A model generated the notes under the pieces. The model did not search any database and had not been told where the DNA came from. It saw only the letters and a program-made list of their open reading frames with translations. The position numbers were made by a program, and so were the translations under genes. Below are positions 1-6,832 of a DNA stretch of 16,042 nt, in pieces (position 1 is the first letter of the stretch; every line of letters begins with the position of its first letter). The DNA is from Pollutibacter sp044353505 (lineage in GTDB: Bacteria; Bacteroidota; Bacteroidia; Chitinophagales; Chitinophagaceae): NCBI GenBank assembly GCA_044353505.1, contig JBILBU010000039.1, positions 1 through 16,042 of the forward strand, written 5' to 3'.

Positions 1-3000
1 CCGCGATGGGAAATACTACTACAGCGAGTGGCAATCACGCTACATCAATGGGTTATTCTTCGATTGCTAGTGGCGATCAATCAGTGGCAATGGGTAATAC
101 AGATACTGCTAGCGGCTATCATTCTCTTGCAGTGGGTTATAAAACAAAAGCCAGTGCGGACCAATCAGTTGCGATGGGTAATGAAACTAAGGCCTCAGGA
201 TATCATTCTTTTGCTATGGGTTATCAATCTATAGCGAGCAGCGATCAATCCTTTGCAGCTGGCAACAAAGATACAGCCAGTGGGTTACAATCAATAGCGA
301 TGGGATTGGATAGTAAGGCCAGTGGAAATTCATCGGTGGCAATAGGTAATAATGTAAAGGCGGTATCTTATGGAGAAACCGTTTTAGGTATTTTCAATAC
401 AAACTATACCCCAACAGCTCCTTCCAGTTTTGATTTCAATGATAGATTATTTGTTATCGGAAATGGACTGGATGAAAACAATAGAAGCAATGCAATGACA
501 ATACTAAAGAGTGGTAATACAACCATTGCTGGAAATCTAACCTTGGGTGCAGTTACCTATCCAAATCGGGATACCACGGCGGGTTTTGTATTGACTACTG
601 ATGGCGCTGGAACTGCAAGCTGGATTGCCGCCTCAGGGATAACAACAGTTGGTCCAGTTAGTCTTACTTCAACCGCAACAGGTGCATACGTAGATGTAGT
701 GTCTAATACACTCGTGCTTTCTCCTGCTGATGCAACCAATCCGGGTATCGTGAGCACCGAAACGCAAACCTTTACAGGTGAAAAAACATTTAACTCTGAT
801 CTTACAGTAAATGGATTAACTATTGGAATAGGTTCAGGTTCTGAAAGTACTAAAGTAGGTAAAGAGGCTCTTGAATCAAATGTAGCTTTTGGAAATACAG
901 CATTTGGTTCTCAAGCTTTAAAAACTAGTTACCATGCCTCCGCTATTTATAATAATGCATTCGGTTTTCAAGCTTTATATTCTAACACAACTGGTTCTAT
1001 GAATACTGCAATCGGTAGTGGTGCGCTTTATGGTAATGAAACTGGGATCTACAATTCAGCTTTTGGTTCAAATGCGCTTTATGGTAATGTTTCGGGTAAT
1101 TATAATTTAGCATTGGGATCTGCAGCTCTGGCCAGTAATAGTTCAGCTTCTTTTAATTTGGCAGTTGGACAAGCAGCTTTAGTAGCTACAACTGGGGACG
1201 CGAATACTGCATTAGGTTATAATGCTGGGATTTCAAATATCACAGGTACGAATAACACACTTTTAGGGTATGCTTCAGATGTTGCTTCAAATAATCTTAC
1301 AAATGCCACGGCTATTGGTAATGGTGCAATCGCAACAGCCAGCAACACCATCCAATTGGGTAACAGCAGCATTGACTCTGTTGTTACCGCTGGTAAATTG
1401 AAATTAGGAGTCATTACTTACCCCAATACAGCTGGAAGTAATGGCTATGTTTTAACCACCGATGGAAGTGGTACAGCAAGTTGGACTGCTGCTTCAGGCG
1501 GTTCTGGAATAACAACCGTTGGACCAATTAGCCTTACCTCAACCTCAACCGGTGCATACGTAGATCTAGTATCTAATACTCTTGTACTTGCTCCTGCTGA
1601 TGCAACTAATCCGGGTATAGTGAGTACAGAATCCCAAACCTTTGCAGGTGAAAAAACTTTTACTTCTAATTTAACTGCATCAGGATTTAGAACGGTATCG
1701 GGTACATTGTCTGAGTTTCTTAAAGCCGATGGCTCTATTGATAGTACTATCTATCTTAGAAAAGATACCACCAGAATTGCCATAGGTATCGATGCTGGAA
1801 TTACAGAACAAAGTACCAATACGATTGCGATTGGAACTGGTGCTGCTAGCTTTCAACAAGGTCAAAATGCCATTGCTTTAGGGCTCCAGTCTGGAGCTGT
1901 TTCCCAAGGTGAAAATGCTATTGCTATTGGAAGTTCTGCCGGATCAGATCAACAGAAAGCACATTCAGTAGCAATTGGCACAGAAGCAGCCTATTCTGAA
2001 AATGCGCAGTATGCAGTTGCTATTGGATACAGGGCTGGCTTTAGATTGCAAACTCAAAATGCAGTTGCGATTGGTAAAGAAGCTGGTTATTGGGATCAGT
2101 GGGATAATGCAGTTTCAATAGGCAAAGCTGCAGGTTACCACGGTCAACATGAAAATTCAATTGCAATTGGAAACAATGCCGGAAATAAGTATCAATGGAC
2201 CAACGCAATTGCAATTGGTAATGGTGCAGGTGCCGGTGCAGGTATAGTTGATGTTAATGATCCAAGTCAAGAAGAGTTGGGTCAAGCTTCAAATGCCATA
2301 GCAATTGGTACGGAAGCTGGGAACCAAAACCAAGGCCAAAATGCAATTGCCATTGGAAATGGTGCTGGGAAACTCAATCAATCTGCTAACAGTATCATTC
2401 TTAATGCTTCAGGATCAATATTGGATGCTGGATCAGATGGATTTTTTGTTAAACCAATAAGATCAGGAAGTAATGGTTCAGGTACAAATCACTTGTATTT
2501 TGACCCAACTACCAGTGAAGTTAAGTATTCAACAACAGGAATTGATGAAAGGTTGAATATCTCCGATACGTCTACAATGCTGGACAACCGATTTGCGAGA
2601 GACACCGTCTCTTTATCAAGCAGGATAGACTCGAAATTATCTGGAAGTGATACTGCTTCATTATCAAGTAGAATTGATTCATTACGACCTGTGTCATCTG
2701 GTGATCTTGTGTATGGTGGTACCAATGGCATACCAACAATTTTATCTAAAGGTACGGATGGCGATGTGCTTATGCTCTCAAGTGGATTACCAATATGGTC
2801 TGCTTCTTCCTATTCTTTACCAACTGCAAGTTCAAGCACATTAGGAGGTATAAAAGTAGGGTCTTATTCTGCTTTAGAGATTGATAATATGAATGGGACT
2901 TTGGATGTTAAATTAGGGTCTTATACTGGTTTAGAGAAGGATTACATGTCTGGGCTTTTGGGGGTTAAATTAGCGTCTTATTCTGGTCTAGAGAAAGATA

Positions 3001-5240
3001 ATATCATGAATGATGGGTTGGGTATTAAATTAGCGTCTTATTCTGGTCTAGAGAAAGATAATATCATGAATGATGGGTTGGGTATTAAATTAGCGTCTTA
3101 TTCTGGTCTAGAGAAAGATAATATCATGAATGAGGGTTTGGGGATTAAATTAGGGTCTTATTCTGCTTTAGAGATTGATAATATGTATGGGAATTTGGAT
3201 GTTAAATTAGCGTCTAATTCTGGTCTAGAGAAAGATAATATGTATGGGGGTTTGGGGGTAAAATTAGGGTCTTATTCTGCTTTAGAGATTGATAATATGT
3301 ATGGGAATTTGGATGTTAAATTAGCGTCTAATTCTGGTCTAGAGAAAGATAATATGTATGGGGGTTTGGGGGTTAAATTAGGGTCTTATTCTGGTTTAGA
3401 GAAAGATAACATGTCTGGGGTTTTGGAGGTTAAATTAGCGTCTTATTCTGGTCTAGAGAAAGATAATATCATGAATGATGGGTTGGGTATTAAATTAAAG
3501 TCTTATTCTGGTCTAGAGAAAGATAATATCATGAATGAGGGTTTGGGGGTTAAATTAGGGTCTTATTCTGCTTTAGAGATTGATAATATGTATGGGAATT
3601 TGGATGTTAAATTAGCTTCTAATTCTGGTCTAGAGAAAGATAATATGTATGGGGGTTTGGGGGTTAAATTAGCGTCTAATTCTGGTCTAGAGAAAGATAA
3701 TATGTATGGGGGTTTGGGGGTTAAATTAGCGTCTAATTCTGGTCTAGAGAAAGATATGTTTACTGGTGCCTTAAGCCTGACTTCAAGCAATACAACAATA
3801 ACTTCACTACCTAATTTAGAAACCGTTGGAACTATAACAAGTGGAACTTGGAGTGGGACAGCAATAGCTATTGCTAATGGAGGTACTGGTTTAACTGAAC
3901 CAGGAACCGCTGGTCATGTATTAACGATGACCGAATCTGGAACTGCGAGTTGGGCAGCTTCTTCAGGGATAAGTACAGTTGCTCCAATGAGTCTTACTTC
4001 AACATCTACTGGTGCATACGTAGATTTAGCATCAAATACACTCGTGCTTACTGCTGCTGATGCTACCAATCCAGGTATAGTGAGTACAGAATCACAAACT
4101 TTTGCAGGTGAAAAAACTTTTACTTCTAATTTAACTGCACCCGGATTTAGAACGGTGTCGGGCACTTTGTCTCAGTTTCTAAAAGCGGATGGCTCTATTG
4201 ATAGTACTATCTATGTTAGGAAAGATACCTCAAGAATTGCCATAGGCCCGAATGCACAAGTCACTTCTCCAAGTGATTACACTGTTGCGATTGGTAGTGA
4301 AGCCGGAAAAACTTCCCAAGGTCTTTATGCTATTGCGATTGGTGATAATGCTGGTAAAACTACCCAAGATATTGCTGCTGTTGCAATTGGCGCTTATGCT
4401 GGAAATTATCAACAAAGTGCTAAGGCCGTTGCAATTGGTTATGACGCTGGATATAGTACCCAAGGTGCAACTGCTGTTGCGATTGGTAATTTAGCTGGAA
4501 TCTCCAGTCAAGGTACTGGTGCCGTTTCTATAGGAGTATCGTCGGGAGCTTTGTCACAAGCACAAGATGCTGTTGCAATTGGCAATTCAGCTGGAGCTAG
4601 CTCCCAAGGTGCGTATGCTGTTGCAATTGGTACTCAAGCAGGTGAAACTAATCAACATGCAAACAGCATTATCCTTAATGCTTCAGGATATTCAACAAAT
4701 GCTGGTTCAGAAGGATTTTTTGTTAACCCAATTCGCCCGCAAAGTTCTACCACTTTAGCTTTAGGTTATGATCCCTTTACCAAAGAAATAACATATTCAA
4801 ATGATGCTTTACATGCTTATAATGAAATTAAATCCAATTCAATCTTAACTGGTTCTCTTACCATGACCTCTGATAAAAGATTAAAAACGAATATCATTGG
4901 ATTAAATAACTCATTGGATGTTATCAAAAAATTGAACCCTGTGAGCTATAAGAAAAAAGATAGTATTGCTTCAACTCAATACAAGCAAGAGGAAATGGGA
5001 TTTATCGCACAGGAAATTCAAAAGGTGCTTCCAATGGTTGTAAAAGAAGGTGCTGATAATGATAAAATTCTTTCTGTTAACTACATCTCATTGATTCCTC
5101 TTTTAACCAAGGCCATTCAGGAGCAACAAAATCAGATCGAGGAAAAGTCTAAAGTAACAGACGAACTGAAAAAACAGCTTGACCGTCAGCAAAAAGAGAT
5201 TGATGAACTGAGAGCGCTTATCGAGGGCATCAAAAAATAA
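1..5240 (+). CDS. Giant YadA-head-repeat fibre protein with C-terminal peptidase S74 domain (5' partial)
   Basis: The frame is open to the window edge. The first ATG (base 6) sits inside a repeat, preceded by an in-frame Ala codon, so the true start is upstream and 1,744 residues is a minimum. Residues are counted from that ATG. Order: 14-residue YadA-head (left-handed beta-roll) repeats 1-126; linker module 193-270; 16/17-residue beta-roll repeats 297-424; module 480-590; 16-residue IAIG-type repeats 591-796; 19/20-residue array 952-1250; module 1303-1410; IAIG-type repeats 1411-1554; peptidase S74 (intramolecular chaperone) domain from about 1620; coiled coil about 1695-1744. The S74 start motif SDKRLK places Ser1622 and Lys1627 in the spacing of the known self-cleavage dyad. 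Such domains trimerise phage tail spikes and also occur in bacterial surface proteins. I infer a trimeric extracellular fibre or adhesin. Its signal peptide or anchor would lie outside the window, and no type IX sorting domain is seen at the C-terminus. Confidence 0.88.
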   Translation, partial: AMGNTTTASGNHATSMGYSSIASGDQSVAMGNTDTASGYHSLAVGYKTKASADQSVAMGNETKASGYHSFAMGYQSIASSDQSFAAGNKDTASGLQSIAMGLDSKASGNSSVAIGNNVKAVSYGETVLGIFNTNYTPTAPSSFDFNDRLFVIGNGLDENNRSNAMTILKSGNTTIAGNLTLGAVTYPNRDTTAGFVLTTDGAGTASWIAASGITTVGPVSLTSTATGAYVDVVSNTLVLSPADATNPGIVSTETQTFTGEKTFNSDLTVNGLTIGIGSGSESTKVGKEALESNVAFGNTAFGSQALKTSYHASAIYNNAFGFQALYSNTTGSMNTAIGSGALYGNETGIYNSAFGSNALYGNVSGNYNLALGSAALASNSSASFNLAVGQAALVATTGDANTALGYNAGISNITGTNNTLLGYASDVASNNLTNATAIGNGAIATASNTIQLGNSSIDSVVTAGKLKLGVITYPNTAGSNGYVLTTDGSGTASWTAASGGSGITTVGPISLTSTSTGAYVDLVSNTLVLAPADATNPGIVSTESQTFAGEKTFTSNLTASGFRTVSGTLSEFLKADGSIDSTIYLRKDTTRIAIGIDAGITEQSTNTIAIGTGAASFQQGQNAIALGLQSGAVSQGENAIAIGSSAGSDQQKAHSVAIGTEAAYSENAQYAVAIGYRAGFRLQTQNAVAIGKEAGYWDQWDNAVSIGKAAGYHGQHENSIAIGNNAGNKYQWTNAIAIGNGAGAGAGIVDVNDPSQEELGQASNAIAIGTEAGNQNQGQNAIAIGNGAGKLNQSANSIILNASGSILDAGSDGFFVKPIRSGSNGSGTNHLYFDPTTSEVKYSTTGIDERLNISDTSTMLDNRFARDTVSLSSRIDSKLSGSDTASLSSRIDSLRPVSSGDLVYGGTNGIPTILSKGTDGDVLMLSSGLPIWSASSYSLPTASSSTLGGIKVGSYSALEIDNMNGTLDVKLGSYTGLEKDYMSGLLGVKLASYSGLEKDNIMNDGLGIKLASYSGLEKDNIMNDGLGIKLASYSGLEKDNIMNEGLGIKLGSYSALEIDNMYGNLDVKLASNSGLEKDNMYGGLGVKLGSYSALEIDNMYGNLDVKLASNSGLEKDNMYGGLGVKLGSYSGLEKDNMSGVLEVKLASYSGLEKDNIMNDGLGIKLKSYSGLEKDNIMNEGLGVKLGSYSALEIDNMYGNLDVKLASNSGLEKDNMYGGLGVKLASNSGLEKDNMYGGLGVKLASNSGLEKDMFTGALSLTSSNTTITSLPNLETVGTITSGTWSGTAIAIANGGTGLTEPGTAGHVLTMTESGTASWAASSGISTVAPMSLTSTSTGAYVDLASNTLVLTAADATNPGIVSTESQTFAGEKTFTSNLTAPGFRTVSGTLSQFLKADGSIDSTIYVRKDTSRIAIGPNAQVTSPSDYTVAIGSEAGKTSQGLYAIAIGDNAGKTTQDIAAVAIGAYAGNYQQSAKAVAIGYDAGYSTQGATAVAIGNLAGISSQGTGAVSIGVSSGALSQAQDAVAIGNSAGASSQGAYAVAIGTQAGETNQHANSIILNASGYSTNAGSEGFFVNPIRPQSSTTLALGYDPFTKEITYSNDALHAYNEIKSNSILTGSLTMTSDKRLKTNIIGLNNSLDVIKKLNPVSYKKKDSIASTQYKQEEMGFIAQEIQKVLPMVVKEGADNDKILSVNYISLIPLLTKAIQEQQNQIEEKSKVTDELKKQLDRQQKEIDELRALIEGIKK
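3..383 (+). repeat. YadA-head 14-residue repeats, block 1
   Basis: Nine consecutive units of 14 residues (42 nt) in the fibre gene, of the form MGNxTxASGxHSxA. Two variants alternate: one begins MGN and carries ASGxH, the next begins MGY or VGY and carries ASxDQ, giving a 28-residue super-period. This is the left-handed beta-roll pattern of the YadA head. The block runs off the left edge of the window. Confidence 0.85.
582..815 (+). repeat. Linker module copy 1 (short form) in fibre gene
   Basis: A 78-residue copy beginning GFVLTTDGAGTASW and containing TGAYVDVVSNTLVL and GEKTFNSDLTVNG. It lacks the SGTLSEFLKADGSID extension of copies 2 and 3 and leads straight into beta-roll block 2. Confidence 0.8.
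894..1277 (+). repeat. Beta-roll 16/17-residue repeats, block 2
   Basis: Units of the form NTAIGSGALYGNETGxY, NSAFGSNALYGNVSGNY and NLALGSAALASNSSASF follow one another in the fibre gene. The hydrophobic-Gly core (AIG, AFG, ALG) recurs every 16-17 residues, with a few longer units at the start. It is a variant of the same beta-roll theme as blocks 1, 3 and 4, but clearly distinct in sequence. Confidence 0.75.
1443..1775 (+). repeat. Linker module copy 2 (long form) in fibre gene
   Basis: A 111-residue module with GYVLTTDGSGTASW, TGAYVDLVSNTLVL, ADATNPGIVSTESQTFAGEKTF and SGTLSEFLKADGSIDSTIY (each noted as a landmark). It is repeated at 3912-4235 with a 3-residue length difference and long near-identical DNA stretches; a shorter, more diverged copy is at 582-815. 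The role is inferred to be a rigid spacer or small domain between beta-rolls. Confidence 0.85.
1776..2414 (+). repeat. IAIG-type 16-residue repeats, block 3
   Basis: Twelve units of mostly 16 residues beginning IAIG, VAIG, IALG or VSIG, for example IAIGTEAGNQNQGQNA. One unit carries a 14-residue insertion (GIVDVNDPSQ region, around base 2250). The block ends with the cap IILNASG, shared with block 4. A left-handed beta-roll is expected. Confidence 0.85.
2859..3755 (+). repeat. Tandem 57/60-bp repeat array (19/20-residue units) in fibre gene
   Basis: Fifteen full units plus one truncated unit (3729-3755). Three types occur: A, GSYSALEIDNMYGNLDVKL (19 residues); B, ASNSGLEKDNMYGGLGVKL (19); C, ASYSGLEKDNIMNDGLGIKL (20). 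The order is approximately A B C C C A B A B B C C A B B B. Units at 2973-3032 and 3033-3092 are identical over 60 bp, and the A-B pairs at 3153-3266 and 3267-3380 differ at one base. Every unit is a multiple of 3, so copy changes keep the frame. The pattern GLxxDxxxGxLxVKL recalls adenovirus fibre-shaft (triple beta-spiral) repeats; that resemblance is my inference. Confidence 0.92.
3912..4235 (+). repeat. Linker module copy 3 (long form) in fibre gene
   Basis: A 108-residue copy of the module at 1443-1775, beginning GHVLTMTESGTASW and ending SIDSTIYVRKDTSRIAIG. It is preceded by a phage tail-fibre-like stretch, GTWSGTAIAIANGGTG (around 3843-3890). High DNA identity to copy 2 makes recombination between the two copies possible. 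Confidence 0.85.
4236..4688 (+). repeat. IAIG-type 16-residue repeats, block 4
   Basis: Nine exact-length 16-residue (48 nt) units such as VAIGYDAGYSTQGATA, ending in the same IILNASG cap as block 3. Like block 3 it directly follows a linker module ending RKDT(T/S)RIAIG, so the module and repeat block appear to have been copied as one cassette. Confidence 0.85.
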
Positions 5241-5266
5241 TTGATCATCAGAATGGTTTCTAACAT

Positions 5267-5752
5267 CTACACATTGATATAGTAACATTCGATCATCTCC
5301 GCAATGGAAGGATAGGCCTGGTCGACTAACGACCGGGCCTCTTCTTTATTCACCCACCTGATCTCGGTGATATCCTCTTCTGTTTGTGGAATCAGAATCT
5401 CGTACCCTGACTGTAACATCTTGAACCAATGTGATGGCTTTAATGCTGGTGATCCTTTATATATGTAGGTGTGGTAGGTGACTTGTAATTTTTTCACGAT
5501 TTCCAGGTTATGCACTCCGGTCTCCTCAGACACCTCTCTTATCGCACAGTCTTCGATCGACTCGCCCTCATCCAGCTTGCCCTTGGGCATGTCCCAAAAT
5601 CCCCGGCGTTTCATCATCAACAATTCACCTGCCGGGTTGAACACCATTCCCCCGGCTGCCTCAATGATTATTTTGCCTTTCATGAACTGATGCAGTTCCT
5701 GCTCATTGTTGATCGTAAGCTGACCCTCAGGCTGGTGTATAATAATGTACAT
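5267..5752 (-). CDS. Nudix hydrolase family protein
   Basis: A 161-residue protein with a complete Nudix box at residues 58-80 (GKLDEGE, seven residues, then REVSEETGV), which binds Mg2+ and positions the nucleoside-diphosphate-linked substrate for hydrolysis. An N-terminal stretch of about 25 residues precedes the usual first strand (EAAGGMVF, 31-38). Nudix enzymes hydrolyse substrates such as ADP-ribose, oxidised dNTPs or ApnA; nothing here identifies which. RRGFWDMPKGKLDEGE is the common form seen in MutT/ApnA-like members. It is cytoplasmic, with no signal peptide or membrane segment. The start is the ATG at 5752, which is 43 bp from the divergent pyrE start. Its 3' end is 26 bp from the end of the convergent fibre gene. 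The family is secure; the substrate is unknown. Confidence 0.9.
   Translation of the reverse strand: MYIIIHQPEGQLTINNEQELHQFMKGKIIIEAAGGMVFNPAGELLMMKRRGFWDMPKGKLDEGESIEDCAIREVSEETGVHNLEIVKKLQVTYHTYIYKGSPALKPSHWFKMLQSGYEILIPQTEEDITEIRWVNKEEARSLVDQAYPSIAEMIECYYINV
5315..5339 (+). terminator. Candidate terminator for the fibre gene inside the 3' end of the Nudix gene
   Basis: Perfect 10-bp stem with one G-T wobble: GGCCTGGTCG (5315-5324), loop ACTAA, CGACCGGGCC (5330-5339), extendable by an A-T pair. On the + strand it is followed by a T-rich but interrupted tract (TCTTCTTTATT). It lies 75 nt past the fibre stop codon. It also encodes the Nudix protein's C-terminal region, so the pairing could be chance. 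Confidence 0.35.
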
Positions 5753-5795
5753 AACTTAATTTTTGAATGTTCCCGGCATTTGTCAACTTTGAACC

Positions 5796-6431
5796 ATGAC
5801 AAACGAAAAAACAGTAGCTGAAAAACTTTTACAAGTTAATGCAATCAAGCTAAGTCCCAAAGAACCTTTCACCTGGGCATCCGGCTGGAAGAGTCCGATT
5901 TACTGCGATAACCGCAAGGTGCTGGGATATCCGTATGTCCGTGATTTTATTAAAAGCGAAATGTGCAATGTGATATTCGAGCAATTTCCTGATGCAGATC
6001 TTCTGGCAGGAGTGGCCACCGCAGGTATAGCCTGGGGCGCAATGTCTGCTGATCAATTAAAGCTGCCATACATTTATGTAAGACCAAAACCCAAAGAACA
6101 TGGAATGGGCAACCAGATCGAAGGGTATTATGAAAAGGGAATGAAAACGATTATCATCGAAGACCTGATTTCCACAGGCAAGAGCAGCTTACAGGTAGTT
6201 GATGTGGTTAAGGCTGCCGGACTTGATGTTATTGGAATGGTTTCCATCTTTACCTATGGCTTCAGCGTGGCAGAAAAAGCCTGCGCTGATGCAGGAGTAA
6301 GAACGATTTCCCTGACCAATTACTCAACGCTAATCGAGCTGGCGAGTGAAAAGGGGAGTATCGACCCTGCGGATCAAAAAACCTTGTTAAACTGGAGCCA
6401 GAACCCTTCAGAATGGGGAAGGAATATTTAA
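5796..6431 (+). CDS. pyrE: Orotate phosphoribosyltransferase
   Basis: Converts orotate and PRPP to orotidine 5'-phosphate, the fifth step of de novo pyrimidine synthesis, in the cytoplasm. The 211-residue length is normal for bacterial PyrE. The PRPP-binding motif is IIIEDLISTGKSS, and the catalytic flexible loop RPKPKEHGMGNQIEG contains the Lys and His residues typical of the family. The orotate-side segment FTWASGWKSPIYCDNR is also typical. The start is the ATG at 5796. Upstream I see TTTG (5762-5765), 18 nt, then CAACTTTG (5784-5791), one mismatch from the Bacteroidota -7 box and ending 4 nt before the ATG. If real, the transcript would be nearly leaderless, but this is weak. It is followed 21 bp later by the HMA protein gene on the same strand, probably co-transcribed. 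Confidence 0.96.
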   Translation: MTNEKTVAEKLLQVNAIKLSPKEPFTWASGWKSPIYCDNRKVLGYPYVRDFIKSEMCNVIFEQFPDADLLAGVATAGIAWGAMSADQLKLPYIYVRPKPKEHGMGNQIEGYYEKGMKTIIIEDLISTGKSSLQVVDVVKAAGLDVIGMVSIFTYGFSVAEKACADAGVRTISLTNYSTLIELASEKGSIDPADQKTLLNWSQNPSEWGRNI

Positions 6432-6452
6432 TTTAGACATAAATACTTTCAT

Positions 6453-6788
6453 ATGAAAACCTACATGCTGATCTTCGCTATATTTTTCTCTTTTTCAGTA
6501 AATGCCCAACAAAAAAAGCCCATCACTGTAAAGATCAGTACCCCAACTGTTCAATGTGAGATGTGCAAAAAGAGAATTGAAGATTACCTTAAATATGAAG
6601 AGGGGATCCTGAAAGCTACAGTCGATATCAAGCAAAAAAAGACCACGGTTCAGTATCTGGCAGACCGCACCAATCTGGAGAACATCAAAACCGCAATATC
6701 AAATACTGGTTATGATGCTGATGACGTGGTCGCATCTGTTGACTCGTATAACGAACTTCCAAAATGCTGTAAGAAACCAAAAAAATAG
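6453..6788 (+). CDS. Secreted heavy-metal-associated (HMA) domain protein
   Basis: A 111-residue protein with an N-terminal signal peptide (hydrophobic residues 5-16, likely cut after NA at 18) and one HMA ferredoxin-like domain over about residues 24-93. The metal site is CEMC at 35-38, the CxxC of the Atx1/CopZ/MerP family, which binds Cu(I), Hg(II) or Zn(II). The end is Lys-rich with a CC pair at 105-106, which might add thiol ligands. I infer a periplasmic metal carrier or scavenger; there is no neighbouring P-type ATPase or efflux gene to name the metal. It lies 21 bp after pyrE and 44 bp before the WbqC gene, all on one strand, so it probably shares their transcript although no functional link is obvious. 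Confidence 0.82.
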   Translation: MKTYMLIFAIFFSFSVNAQQKKPITVKISTPTVQCEMCKKRIEDYLKYEEGILKATVDIKQKKTTVQYLADRTNLENIKTAISNTGYDADDVVASVDSYNELPKCCKKPKK

Positions 6789-6832
6789 CGCAGGGTTGCG
6801 GAAAACTGTGCTCATAAAACCTATTTTATTCT

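Noticed and set aside
2859..3755. Regular ~57/60-bp repeats as a CRISPR array
   Set aside because: The repeats are contiguous without unique spacers and are translated in one long open frame as part of the fibre protein.
1..5240. Prophage tail-fibre gene
   Set aside because: S74 and tail-fibre-like stretches are present, but no other phage gene, integrase or attachment site is visible downstream; left open only because the upstream side is missing.
5510..5821. 103-codon + strand frame across the Nudix gene and the start of pyrE
   Set aside because: It is antisense to the Nudix box and overlaps pyrE in another frame; its translation has no recognisable domain.
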